A DNA stretch of 26,815 bases from Streptococcus oralis (lineage in GTDB: Bacteria; Bacillota; Bacilli; Lactobacillales; Streptococcaceae): contig CALHBZ010000245.1 of the NCBI GenBank assembly GCA_937930605.1, positions 1 through 26,815 on the forward strand, read 5' to 3'. A model generated the notes under the pieces. It was not told the origin of the DNA and did no database searches. It saw only the letters and a list, made by a program, of their open reading frames with translations. Positions 12,231 to 18,756 of the stretch are shown here, piece after piece (within the stretch, counting starts at the first letter, position 1; every line of letters begins with the position of its first letter). The position numbers were made by a program, and so were the translations under genes.

Positions 12231-12256
12231 CCAAGTCCACTAGGATTTGGTTTTTT
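12231..12256 (+). terminator. amyA terminator
   Basis: CCAAGTCC pairs with GGATTTGG (one G-U pair) around an ACTA tetraloop and is followed by six T, 10 bp after the amyA stop. Confidence 0.88.
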
Positions 12257-12272
12257 AAAATATCTTGAATTA

Positions 12273-12551
12273 TCAAATTAAGTACACATTTTCTTCATAG
12301 AAAACTTCATAAGGTGTTTTCCAGTTAAGATATTTTCGTGACCTATTATTAAGTTTGTTCTCCCACAGCTAAATGGTTTGTTCATCAACCAATGTTATAT
12401 CACTTCCTTTTGGAAAATATTCTCTTAGATGTCGCTTCCATTCCCGACTAATGCTGAAAGGGTGACGATGGAGCAGCTTAGCATTTAGGCCTTGTATATG
12501 GTAAATGAGGATACTTTCACGCTCATCTATGGTAAAATGATGGGAGCTCAT
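12273..12551 (-). pseudogene. IS30-family transposase remnant, middle deleted
   Basis: From 12551 the frame reads MSSHHFTIDERESILIYHIQ, an IS30-type N-terminal helix-turn-helix region, but after SISREWKRH it jumps directly to LREYFPKGSDIT, which in intact family members belongs near the C terminus. A TAG at 12369-12371 then interrupts the frame, and after it the same frame continues LWENKLNNRSRKYLNWKTPY to the original stop at 12273, the typical IS30 C-terminal end. About 200 residues, including most of the DDE catalytic core, are missing. It cannot be active. I could not define terminal inverted repeats. Confidence is high for the family from the WKTPYEVF ending and moderate for the exact borders. 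Confidence 0.82.
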
Positions 12552-12636
12552 AAGATTTCCTTTAGTAACTAGTTCGTTCAATTCTATTTTATTAGAAAAT
12601 CTTATGAATTTTTATTGTGCACTGAATATTGTATAT

Positions 12637-12891
12637 TCAAACTTTTAAATAACCCATGGAACTAGAAACACTTATCCTTGGTGGAATACTTACTAACATA
12701 TGTATATGGTCTGGCATCAAGTGTCCTTCGATAATTTCAACACCTTTATAATTACACAAGCAATGAAATATTTCGCCTAAACTACTCCGATATTGATTAT
12801 AGATGACTTTTCGTCTATGCTTAGGGGTGAACACAATGTGATACTTACAGTGCCACTTTGTGTGTGATAAACTATGAGACTTCTGTGCCAT
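12637..12891 (-). pseudogene. Truncated IS200-type (IS200/IS605) TnpA transposase
   Basis: IS200 transposases are about 150-residue HUH/Y1 enzymes that move single-stranded DNA. This fragment keeps the first half from 12891 (MAQKSHSLSHTKWHCKYHIV, with GGAG upstream of the ATG), including the HUH histidines in MPDHIHMLVSIPP, but homology ends at GYLK (12643) and the frame stops after one further codon. The catalytic Tyr and the metal-binding C-terminal half are gone. The break point abuts A+T-rich DNA that precedes the IS30 remnant, so a nested insertion followed by deletion is the likely history. Also notable are a few substitutions in the remaining part (for example WHCKYH), as expected in a dead copy. 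Confidence 0.88.
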
Positions 12892-12998
12892 GGTTTTCTC
12901 CTTTCGCTTTACAATTGGCTTGAACACCTTTATTGTATGGCGTTTGGAGTTTTTTTGGTATAACCTTCGACGCGCGCCTACATAGCGGGTGGTTGATT

Positions 12999-13023
12999 TG
13001 TCTAACTTTTGGGGTACTGTTCA
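12999..13023 (-). mobile_element. Possible terminal repeat of an IS3-family (IS150-group) element
   Basis: On the minus strand this 25-bp stretch starts TGAACAGTACCCC and continues AAAAGTTAGACA, which resembles the terminal inverted repeats of IS150-group elements. No IS3 transposase is recognisable beside it; the next recognisable gene is the IS200 fragment. It directly abuts the -35 of rlmB. Based on recalled motif similarity only. Confidence 0.35.
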
Positions 13024-13047
13024 CAAGACGGGGTTTTGTGTTATAAT
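13020..13047 (+). promoter_or_regulatory. rlmB promoter with inverted repeat in the spacer, +1 at the ATG
   Basis: -35 TTCACA (13020-13025), 16-nt spacer, extended -10 TGTTATAAT (hexamer 13042-13047). The predicted +1 is 13054, the A of the rlmB ATG. An inverted repeat CACAAGAC-GGG-GTTTTGTG (13022-13040) fills the spacer and could bind a regulator. Confidence 0.78.
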
Positions 13048-13053
13048 AGAGGC

Positions 13054-13782
13054 ATGAAAACAAATGATATTGTCTATGGCGTCCATGCCGTTACTGAAGC
13101 CCTGCTTGCAAACACCGGAAACAAACTCTACCTCCAAGAAGATTTAAGGGGGAAGAATGTTGAGAAAGTCAAGGAACTGGCTGCTGAGAAAAAGGTGTCC
13201 ATCTCTTGGACCTCAAAAAAATCCCTCTCTGAAATGACCGAAGGTGCCGTCCATCAAGGATTTGTCCTTAGAGTATCTGAATTTGCCTATAGCGAGCTCG
13301 ATCAAATCCTTGCCAAAACGCGGCAAGAAGAAAATCCTTTGCTATTGATTCTGGATGGGTTAACTGATCCCCATAATCTGGGTTCTATCTTGAGAACTGC
13401 TGATGCGACCAATGTTTCAGGTGTCATCATTCCCAAGCACCGTGCTGTCGGAGTTACTCCTGTCGTTGCCAAAACGGCCACAGGTGCCATTGAGCACGTA
13501 CCGATTGCCCGAGTAACCAATCTTAGTCAAACCTTAGATAAACTCAAGGATGAAGGTTTCTGGACCTTTGGAACGGATATGAACGGTACTCCTTGCCACA
13601 AATGGAATACAAAAGGGAAAATCGCCCTCATCATTGGAAATGAAGGAAAAGGCATCTCGAGCAACATCAAAAAGCAGGTTGATGAGATGATTACCATTCC
13701 CATGAATGGACATGTTCAAAGCCTTAATGCCAGTGTTGCTGCAGCCATTCTCATGTACGAAGTTTTCCGAAACCGGCTATAA
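13054..13782 (+). CDS. rlmB: 23S rRNA (guanosine-2'-O)-methyltransferase RlmB, SpoU/TrmH family
   Basis: SPOUT-fold enzyme that methylates a guanosine ribose of 23S rRNA (G2251 in E. coli). The start at 13054 gives 242 residues (MKTNDIVYGVHAVTEALLAN), the usual length; the in-frame ATG at 13009 would lie upstream of the promoter. Residues 1 to about 75 form the small substrate-binding domain. The knotted SAM domain shows DPHNLGSILRTADA (motif 1), ALIIGNEGKGIS (motif 2) and SLNASVAAAILMYE (motif 3). AGAGG sits only one base before the ATG, too close to act as a ribosome binding site, and +1 is predicted at the ATG, so translation is probably leaderless. It stands alone, bounded by IS debris and a terminator. 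Confidence 0.92.
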   Translation: MKTNDIVYGVHAVTEALLANTGNKLYLQEDLRGKNVEKVKELAAEKKVSISWTSKKSLSEMTEGAVHQGFVLRVSEFAYSELDQILAKTRQEENPLLLILDGLTDPHNLGSILRTADATNVSGVIIPKHRAVGVTPVVAKTATGAIEHVPIARVTNLSQTLDKLKDEGFWTFGTDMNGTPCHKWNTKGKIALIIGNEGKGISSNIKKQVDEMITIPMNGHVQSLNASVAAAILMYEVFRNRL

Positions 13783-13784
13783 AA

Positions 13785-13816
13785 AGTTTCCAATCAACCT
13801 GATTGGAAACTTTTTT
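13785..13816. terminator. Bidirectional terminator between rlmB and trxB
   Basis: A 12-bp perfect stem (AGTTTCCAATCA with TGATTGGAAACT) around a 3-nt loop, with an A run on the left and a T run on the right, so it can serve both convergent genes. Confidence 0.92.
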
Positions 13817-13820
13817 ATGA

Positions 13821-14732
13821 TTAACTATGTTCGGTAATAAACTTGTAGGCTTCTTGCCCAGCGATAGCCCCATCACCAACTGCTGTTGTCACTTGGCGAA
13901 GGTCTTTCTGACGAACATCCCCAACCGCAAAGATACCATCAACTGTAGTCTTCATGTGATTATCTGTTACAATCCAGCCTGACTGATCTTGAATATTCAA
14001 ATCCTTAACAAAATCACTAACAGGGTCTAGTCCAACATAGATAAAGACACCTCCAAAGGCTTGCTCTGTCACTTGACCAGTTTTCACATTTTCAAATACA
14101 ACTGACTCTACTCGGCTTTCACCTTTGATCTCTTTGACTACAGAGTCCCAGATAAAGCTGACTTTCTCATTTGCAAAGGCACGGTCTTGCAAAACCTTTT
14201 GAGCACGAAGTTCATCTCGACGGTGAACAATGGTAACAGTCTTGGCAAAGCGAGTCAAGAATAGAGCTTCTTCTACCGCAGAATCTCCACCACCAACTAC
14301 GAGCAAGTCTTGGTCACGGAAGAAAGCTCCATCACAGACCGCACAGTAAGAAACACCTCGGCTATTTAGTTCTTCTTCTCCAGGAACACCCAAAAGACGG
14401 TGTTTAGACCCAGTTGCCACGATGACAGTACGGGTTTCATAAACTTGGTCATCAGTGATGACCTTCTTATAATCAGCATGATCTTCAATCTTTTCAACAA
14501 ATCCATAAAGGTGTTCTACTCCAAGATTTTCAAGAGGTTCAAACATCTTCTCTGCCAATTCAGGTCCACTAATATTGGCATATCCAGGATAGTTTTCGAT
14601 ATCAGATGTGTTGTTCATTTGCCCACCTGGCAGACCACCTTCAATCAAAGCCACTTTCAGATTGCTTCGAGCGGCATATAAGGCAGCTGTCATACCCGCA
14701 GGTCCAGCACCGATAATAATCGTATCGTACAT
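13821..14732 (-). CDS. trxB: Thioredoxin-disulfide reductase
   Basis: Reduces thioredoxin with NADPH through FAD and a redox disulfide. The 303-residue protein has the FAD loop GAGPAG (8-13), the active CAVC (Cys130, Cys133) in SYCAVCDGAFF, the NADPH loop GGGDS (147-151) followed by HRRDELRA, and the second FAD motif FAVGDVR. Length is normal for the low-molecular-weight enzyme. It has its own promoter (14766-14794) and AAGGA ribosome binding site. Next to it are a possible cystine transporter and an ArsC/Spx-like protein, a thiol-related neighbourhood. Confidence 0.97.
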   Translation of the reverse strand: MYDTIIIGAGPAGMTAALYAARSNLKVALIEGGLPGGQMNNTSDIENYPGYANISGPELAEKMFEPLENLGVEHLYGFVEKIEDHADYKKVITDDQVYETRTVIVATGSKHRLLGVPGEEELNSRGVSYCAVCDGAFFRDQDLLVVGGGDSAVEEALFLTRFAKTVTIVHRRDELRAQKVLQDRAFANEKVSFIWDSVVKEIKGESRVESVVFENVKTGQVTEQAFGGVFIYVGLDPVSDFVKDLNIQDQSGWIVTDNHMKTTVDGIFAVGDVRQKDLRQVTTAVGDGAIAGQEAYKFITEHS

Positions 14733-14765
14733 TTCGATTCCTTCTTTCTTGTTGTAACTATCTTT

Positions 14766-14794
14766 ATTCTAACTGTTTGAAGTTTATTTAGCAA
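14766..14794 (-). promoter_or_regulatory. trxB promoter
   Basis: Minus strand: TTGCTA (14789-14794), 17-nt spacer, TAGAAT (14766-14771), just after the stop of the DUF4059 gene. Start of transcription expected near 14759, giving a leader of about 27 nt. Confidence 0.6.
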
Positions 14795-14797
14795 GCA

Positions 14798-15022
14798 TTA
14801 TGCTCTAAAAACTAAAATGAGACTCATGACAGCAAAGGATAATACTGGAATCACCAAAACCCCAATCATGATCATATCATAGAGATGAGCTTGACGGGCC
14901 TTGGCTGTCTTGTCCACACCAGACATAGCTCGCAATCCAATCCAAATCCCTAAAAAAATCACGACGAGAATGGTCGTTAAGATCAAACTCTCGAAATATA
15001 AAGAAAATAGTTGCAGCAGCAT
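14798..15022 (-). CDS. DUF4059 family small membrane protein
   Basis: A 74-residue protein with two membrane segments (about 9-31 and 49-71) separated by a short charged loop (GVDKTAKARQAHLYD). I recall it as a streptococcal DUF4059 protein found between trxB and an amino acid ABC transporter. Function unknown. A weak GAGAGA ribosome binding site lies about 4 nt before the ATG. It lies 77 bp after the transporter ATPase gene, beyond a hairpin with a poor T tract, so it may be read from that operon. The conserved place next to trxB and the transporter hints at a link to thiol or cystine metabolism, but that is only a guess. Confidence 0.8.
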   Translation of the reverse strand: MLLQLFSLYFESLILTTILVVIFLGIWIGLRAMSGVDKTAKARQAHLYDMIMIGVLVIPVLSFAVMSLILVFRA

Positions 15023-15054
15023 GATCTCTCTCGTTTCTATCTTTTTTAAAGAGT

Positions 15055-15083
15055 AAACTCAGCTAGTCCAACTAACTGAGTTT
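15055..15083 (-). terminator. Hairpin after the ABC transporter operon
   Basis: AAACTCAGTTAG pairs with CTAGCTGAGTTT on the minus strand (one G-U pair) around a 5-nt loop. The following T tract is interrupted (ACTCTTT), so termination may be partial. On the plus strand the stem is followed by TTTTCCTTTTT. Confidence 0.5.
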
Positions 15084-15099
15084 TCCTTTTTCTATTATA

Positions 15100-15843
15100 T
15101 CAAATATAAGTCCGTTTGTAACTAGCGAAGAATTCTTTTATCCGTTCTTCTTTCGGATAATTGATGATTTCATCCGGTGTGCCTGACTCGATAATTTTCC
15201 CCTTATCTAGGAACAAAACCTTATCTGCCACTTGGGCTACAAAAGACATATCGTGACTAACCAAGATCATGGTCTGACCAGACTTGGCGGCGTCTGCAAT
15301 AGACTTTTCCACTTCTCCGACCAATTCTGGATCGAGAGCTGATGTTGGTTCGTCCAAGAGCAAGACGTCTGGTTTCATAGCGAGGGCACGCGCTAGGGCA
15401 ACCCGTTGCTTCTGCCCACCTGACAAATGGCGAGGGTAATGTTGCTCCCGGTCAGAAAGTCCAACCCTAGCCAACTCTTCCTTGGCGATTTTTGTTGCTT
15501 CCTCGTCTGATAGTTTCTTAACAACAACCAAACCTTCCTTAACATTGTCAAGGGCTGTTCGGCGTTCAAACAAATTAAACTGTTGGAAAACCATAGACAA
15601 CTTGCGACGAAGGGTTAGGATCTCTTCTTGGCTAATCTGAGAAAAATCAACTTTGAAATTGTCAATCTGAATCGTTCCACTATCTGGTGTTTCAAGATAG
15701 TTGAGGCTACGCAAGAAAGTTGATTTTCCAGCTCCAGATGATCCAATCAAGGCCACTACTTCTCCCTTTTGGATATCCAAGTCCAGATGATCCAAGACAG
15801 TCTGTCCTGAGAAGGATTTGCTTAAATTCGAAATCTTAATCAT
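15100..15843 (-). CDS. Polar amino acid ABC transporter ATP-binding protein (cystine plausible)
   Basis: ATPase subunit that powers amino acid import at the inner face of the membrane. The 247 residues contain Walker A GSSGAGKST (33-41), the Q-loop FQQFNLF, signature LSGGQKQR, Walker B VLLLDEPTSALD and the switch His in LVSHD: a complete GlnQ/TcyC-type ATPase. The start overlaps the permease stop by one base (TAATG). In pneumococcus I recall the corresponding pair being described as the cystine transporter TcyBC, whose binding protein is encoded elsewhere; the trxB neighbour is consistent. Substrate is inference. Confidence 0.92.
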   Translation of the reverse strand: MIKISNLSKSFSGQTVLDHLDLDIQKGEVVALIGSSGAGKSTFLRSLNYLETPDSGTIQIDNFKVDFSQISQEEILTLRRKLSMVFQQFNLFERRTALDNVKEGLVVVKKLSDEEATKIAKEELARVGLSDREQHYPRHLSGGQKQRVALARALAMKPDVLLLDEPTSALDPELVGEVEKSIADAAKSGQTMILVSHDMSFVAQVADKVLFLDKGKIIESGTPDEIINYPKEERIKEFFASYKRTYI

Positions 15844-16643
15844 TAGCGAAGGTCTCCTTTCACATCTGTAGTTACTCTATCTGGCGCTGAAATAGCCATT
15901 TTTCTCTCAATGAAACGACCGAGGCTCTCGATTCCGATATTGACTACCCAGTAAACAAGGGCAACAGAGATGAAGCGCTCAAAGTAACGATAATCTGCTC
16001 CACCTAAAATCTGAGCTTGGGCAAAGACTTCCACAACACCCGCACTAAAGGCTAGTGAAGTTCCTTTGGTCAAACCGATAAGGGAGTTAATCAAGGTCGG
16101 TGTCGCTACCACCGCAGCATTGGGAATAATCACACGACGATAAACTTGCGCTCGTGTCATACCAAGACTGCGCGCCGCCTCAATCTCACCTGGATTGACA
16201 GAAAGGATAGCTGCACGAATGGTTTCACTGGCATAAGCCGCCTCATTAAAGGCAAAGGCCACAATCGCAAAAAGTGCCGCTGGAATCGCATTGATATTTA
16301 AACCAGTTCCCCATTGTTGGTTGATGGCTTTCAGTGCCAAAGGAATTCCGTAGTAGGTCAACATGAGTTGAACTAGGATTGGGGTACCTTTTAAAAAGCT
16401 GACAAAAAAAGCCTGCAAGGGATACAATATCTTAACACGATTGATCTTAACAATGGCAAAAATCAAAGCCAGGACCAAACCAAAAATCGCACCTCCAAGA
16501 GTCAACATCAAGGTTGTAGGCAGTTGTTGGACAATCCTTGGAATCCCATCAAAAACCGAACGCAAGCTAAAAAGCTTACCGTCTGGAATCAGCTGCATCA
16601 AACTTTGGTACCAATCTGATGCTAAAAATGTTGTAACAGTCAT
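15843..16643 (-). CDS. Polar amino acid ABC transporter permease (cystine plausible)
   Basis: A 266-residue membrane permease of the His/Glu/Gln family, with about five membrane segments after a 30-residue N terminus and the ATPase-contacting EAA loop in EIEAARSLGMTRAQVYRRVI. There is no fused binding domain and no binding-protein gene next to it, so it must work with a binding protein encoded elsewhere. It is the first gene of the operon and has a good AGGAG site. An imperfect promoter and a 15-bp palindrome lie just upstream. Confidence 0.92.
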   Translation of the reverse strand: MTVTTFLASDWYQSLMQLIPDGKLFSLRSVFDGIPRIVQQLPTTLMLTLGGAIFGLVLALIFAIVKINRVKILYPLQAFFVSFLKGTPILVQLMLTYYGIPLALKAINQQWGTGLNINAIPAALFAIVAFAFNEAAYASETIRAAILSVNPGEIEAARSLGMTRAQVYRRVIIPNAAVVATPTLINSLIGLTKGTSLAFSAGVVEVFAQAQILGGADYRYFERFISVALVYWVVNIGIESLGRFIERKMAISAPDRVTTDVKGDLR

Positions 16644-16670
16644 AAAAACATCCTCTCCTGATAATGATTC

Positions 16671-16708
16671 ATTCTATCATACTTCTGCTCGCAAGCAAAT
16701 TATTTGCT
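16671..16708 (-). promoter_or_regulatory. Transporter promoter with 15-bp palindrome over the -35
   Basis: Minus strand: -35 TTGCTT (16693-16698), 16-nt spacer, extended -10 TGATAGAAT (hexamer 16671-16676). The palindrome AGCAAATTATTTGCT (16694-16708), perfect about its central base, covers the -35, as an operator of a repressor would. I do not recognise the regulator. Confidence 0.6.
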
Positions 16709-16799
16709 ACGGGCTAATCATACTTTGTCTATCTTCTAGTTTATCACACTTTAAAACAGGGATGCTATATATTTTACCTATCAAGGAGATAGATAAAAA

Positions 16800-17156
16800 C
16801 TATCTCAAACCTAAGTCCTCATAGCTTTTTCTATAGCCGATTTGTATAACAGCACCATTCTCCACCAAAATTGGACGTTTTAACAACATGCCATCACTAG
16901 CCAGAAGCTTAGCTGCTTCTTGTTTTGACAAGCTTCCCACCTTATCTTTCAAGCCCAGTTCACGGTATCTAATCCCGCTGGTATTGAAAAATTGTTTCAC
17001 TTCAAAACCAGAAGTTTCCAACCAATTCAAAATCACTTCTTCACTTGGTGTTTCTTCTACAATATGGACGTCTTGGTAGTCAAGTCCGAGTTGGTCTAGT
17101 TCATTTTTTGCTTTCTTACAAGTTGAACACTTTGGGTATTCGATAAATTCTAACAT
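16800..17156 (-). CDS. ArsC/Spx-family thioredoxin-fold protein
   Basis: A 118-residue protein of the arsenate reductase/Spx family. It has CSTC (Cys10, Cys13) after the first strand, the NTSGIRYRELGL region and LKRPILVENG with the family Arg-Pro. The CxxC is Spx-like, but overall it is closer to the YffB/ArsC-like branch than to the transcription factor SpxA, since the RNA polymerase contact residues of Spx are not evident. The reaction is unknown; a glutathione- or thioredoxin-linked reductase is possible. It is the last gene of the GNAT-ogt operon, 12 bp after ogt. A hairpin (GAGATAG/CTATCTC, 16786-16806) spans its stop codon but lacks a T tract. Confidence 0.85.
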   Translation of the reverse strand: MLEFIEYPKCSTCKKAKNELDQLGLDYQDVHIVEETPSEEVILNWLETSGFEVKQFFNTSGIRYRELGLKDKVGSLSKQEAAKLLASDGMLLKRPILVENGAVIQIGYRKSYEDLGLR

Positions 17157-17168
17157 CTTCTTTTCTTT

Positions 17169-17684
17169 CTATTCTTTATTTTCTTGAAATGCTACACCTT
17201 CATGTTGCAAGAGCCAGGCTTTCTTTTCGACTCCCGAAGCATAGCCTGTCAGACGATTGCCTGACCCTAGCACACGGTGACAAGGAACGAGGATGGACCA
17301 AGGATTACGTCCCACGGCTCCACCAATCGCTTGGGCAGAGGGCACCTGCAAGTCTTGAGCAATTTGACCGTAAGTCACTGTTTGCCCATAAGGAATGCTC
17401 TGTAAGTAGGTCCACACTCGCTTTTCAAAATCCGTCCCAATGGAAGCCAAGGGCAAGAGAGATAAGTCTTGATCCTCCCCATCGAAATAAGCATCTAAAT
17501 AGGAAATAACTTTGTCGAGGACAGGATGTTCCTTAACGATTTCTATCCCATCTGTATCGATACCTCTCTCAAAATGCTTCTGGTCCTGCACCCAAATTCC
17601 ATACAGATATTGCTCGTCAGCAACCAAGGACAAGGTTCCAATTGGCGACGAGTAGAGCATTTTTACGTACTTTTTTTGCTTCAT
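17169..17684 (-). CDS. ogt: Methylated-DNA-protein-cysteine S-methyltransferase
   Basis: Suicide repair protein that takes the alkyl group from O6-alkylguanine onto its own Cys. The 171-residue protein shows the helix-turn-helix DNA-binding part (YGQTVTYGQIAQDLQVP), the Asn hinge GRNP, and PCHRV with acceptor Cys135 (131-138, ILVPCHRV). It lacks the zinc-binding Ada N terminus, so it is the Ogt type. The ATG overlaps the acetyltransferase stop as ATGA. Confidence 0.94.
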   Translation of the reverse strand: MKQKKYVKMLYSSPIGTLSLVADEQYLYGIWVQDQKHFERGIDTDGIEIVKEHPVLDKVISYLDAYFDGEDQDLSLLPLASIGTDFEKRVWTYLQSIPYGQTVTYGQIAQDLQVPSAQAIGGAVGRNPWSILVPCHRVLGSGNRLTGYASGVEKKAWLLQHEGVAFQENKE

Positions 17685-18175
17685 TTTTTTAATTTCTGAT
17701 AGGCCAAGCGTTCCCCATCAACTGGAACTTTTCCGACCTGACTAAATCCAAGTTTTTCAAAGATATGCTGCATGACCTTGTTTTCTGCATGCGTATCTGA
17801 ACGAAAATCTAGGTAATCAAATCCTTCAATCAAGCCCTCTAGGAAAGTCTGAGCAACTCCTTGCCCTCGGACATCTGCTGCCACAGCGATACGGTGAAAG
17901 ACCAGATATTCCGACTCTCCCCCCTGCCAACTTCCTTCATAAATGGCTTCATAGGCTTCCTCTGGGCTCTTGGTTACTGCAGCATAGGCTAGCAGTTCTC
18001 CTTCTTCCAAGGCTACATAGGCCTGACCTGAGATGATATCATCAATAATGATGTCAGCATTTGGATAGCCATTTTGCCACTGGTCACTACCAGACTTGGC
18101 TAAACACTTTTTGGCATCCTCCATCACCTGCATGATTGCATCTACTTCGTTTGGAAAAGCTAAGCGAATCTCCAT
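17681..18175 (-). CDS. GNAT family N-acetyltransferase
   Basis: A 164-residue single-domain GNAT protein. The acetyl-CoA loop is visible as VAADVRGQGVAQTFLEGLIE (R-G-Q-G-V-A fits the Q/RxxGxA motif), followed by a typical DTHAENKVMQHIFEKLGF segment. The acceptor substrate cannot be read from sequence. It is the first gene of a three-gene operon with ogt and the ArsC-like gene, and overlaps ogt by 4 bp. Confidence 0.9.
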   Translation of the reverse strand: MEIRLAFPNEVDAIMQVMEDAKKCLAKSGSDQWQNGYPNADIIIDDIISGQAYVALEEGELLAYAAVTKSPEEAYEAIYEGSWQGGESEYLVFHRIAVAADVRGQGVAQTFLEGLIEGFDYLDFRSDTHAENKVMQHIFEKLGFSQVGKVPVDGERLAYQKLKK

Positions 18176-18206
18176 CTTTTCCCCTCATTTCTAACTAGTT
18201 TCTCTC

Positions 18207-18235
18207 ATCATAGCATAATTTAGGGCTTTCTACAA
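18207..18235 (-). promoter_or_regulatory. Promoter of the GNAT-ogt-arsC-like operon
   Basis: Minus strand: -35 TTGTAG (18230-18235), 17-nt spacer, extended -10 TGCTATGAT (hexamer 18207-18212). The leader is about 25 nt, with a GAGGGG ribosome binding site. Confidence 0.65.
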
Positions 18236-18246
18236 GCAGTTGAAAC

Positions 18247-18294
18247 TTGACTTTTGTTTTTTATTATTTTATAATCTAGTTATTGAAACTAGAT
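18247..18294 (+). promoter_or_regulatory. Promoter and start-site inverted repeat for DUF1836-hemolysin III
   Basis: TTGACT (18247-18252), 17-nt spacer, TATAAT (18270-18275): a near-perfect sigma-70 promoter. An inverted repeat ATCTAGTT-N5-AACTAGAT (18274-18294) starts in the -10 and spans the predicted +1 (18282), a classic repressor position. The downstream gene encodes a possible DNA-binding protein. Confidence 0.8.
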
Positions 18295-18309
18295 AAAAAG
18301 GAGTTGGAA

Positions 18310-18756
18310 ATGAATTCTATCTTTTCCTACCCAAAGTGGGAAGACATTCCAAACATTGACCTCTATCTGGATCAGGTTTTGCTTTATGTCAATCAAGTCT
18401 GCGCCCCCATTTCTCCAGATAAAGAAAAGGGCCTGACCGCATCCATGGTCAATAACTATGTCAAACATGGTTACTTGACAAAGCCTGACAAGAAGAAATA
18501 CCAACGCAAACAGATTGCCCGTTTGATTGCTATCACTACTCTCAAATCTGTCTTTTCAATTCAAGAAATCGCTCAGACACTGAATACTCTACACACATAT
18601 GCAAACTCAGACCAGCTCTACGATGCTTTTGTGGACTACATGAACCATGGGATTGATCCAGAGAATCCAATTATCCAAACCAGCTGCCAAACGGTCAAAC
18701 TCTATCATCAAACTCTAGACTTAATCCTTAGCAAAGAAGAGGAGGAAATTCAATGA
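18310..18756 (+). CDS. DUF1836 domain protein, possible DNA-binding regulator
   Basis: A 148-residue protein with the start chosen at 18310 (MNSIFSYPKWEDIPNIDLYL) because AAGGAG lies 6 nt before it; the in-frame ATG at 18283 is at the predicted transcription start. The centre (GLTASMVNNYVKHGYLTKPD then KKKYQRKQIARLIAITTLK) resembles the winged MerR-like helix-turn-helix typical of DUF1836. Function is not established. The ATGA overlap with the hemolysin III gene and the operator-like repeat at the promoter suggest an autoregulated two-gene unit, which is inference. Confidence 0.85.
   Translation: MNSIFSYPKWEDIPNIDLYLDQVLLYVNQVCAPISPDKEKGLTASMVNNYVKHGYLTKPDKKKYQRKQIARLIAITTLKSVFSIQEIAQTLNTLHTYANSDQLYDAFVDYMNHGIDPENPIIQTSCQTVKLYHQTLDLILSKEEEEIQ

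Noticed and set aside
12872..13063. 63-residue open frame (MFSCLYYNTKPRL...) on the minus strand before the IS200 fragment
   Set aside because: No ribosome binding site, overlaps the rlmB promoter and start, and the composition looks like non-coding IS flank.
16786..16806. Terminator after the ArsC-like gene
   Set aside because: A 7-bp hairpin exists but it spans the stop codon and has no T tract on the minus strand.
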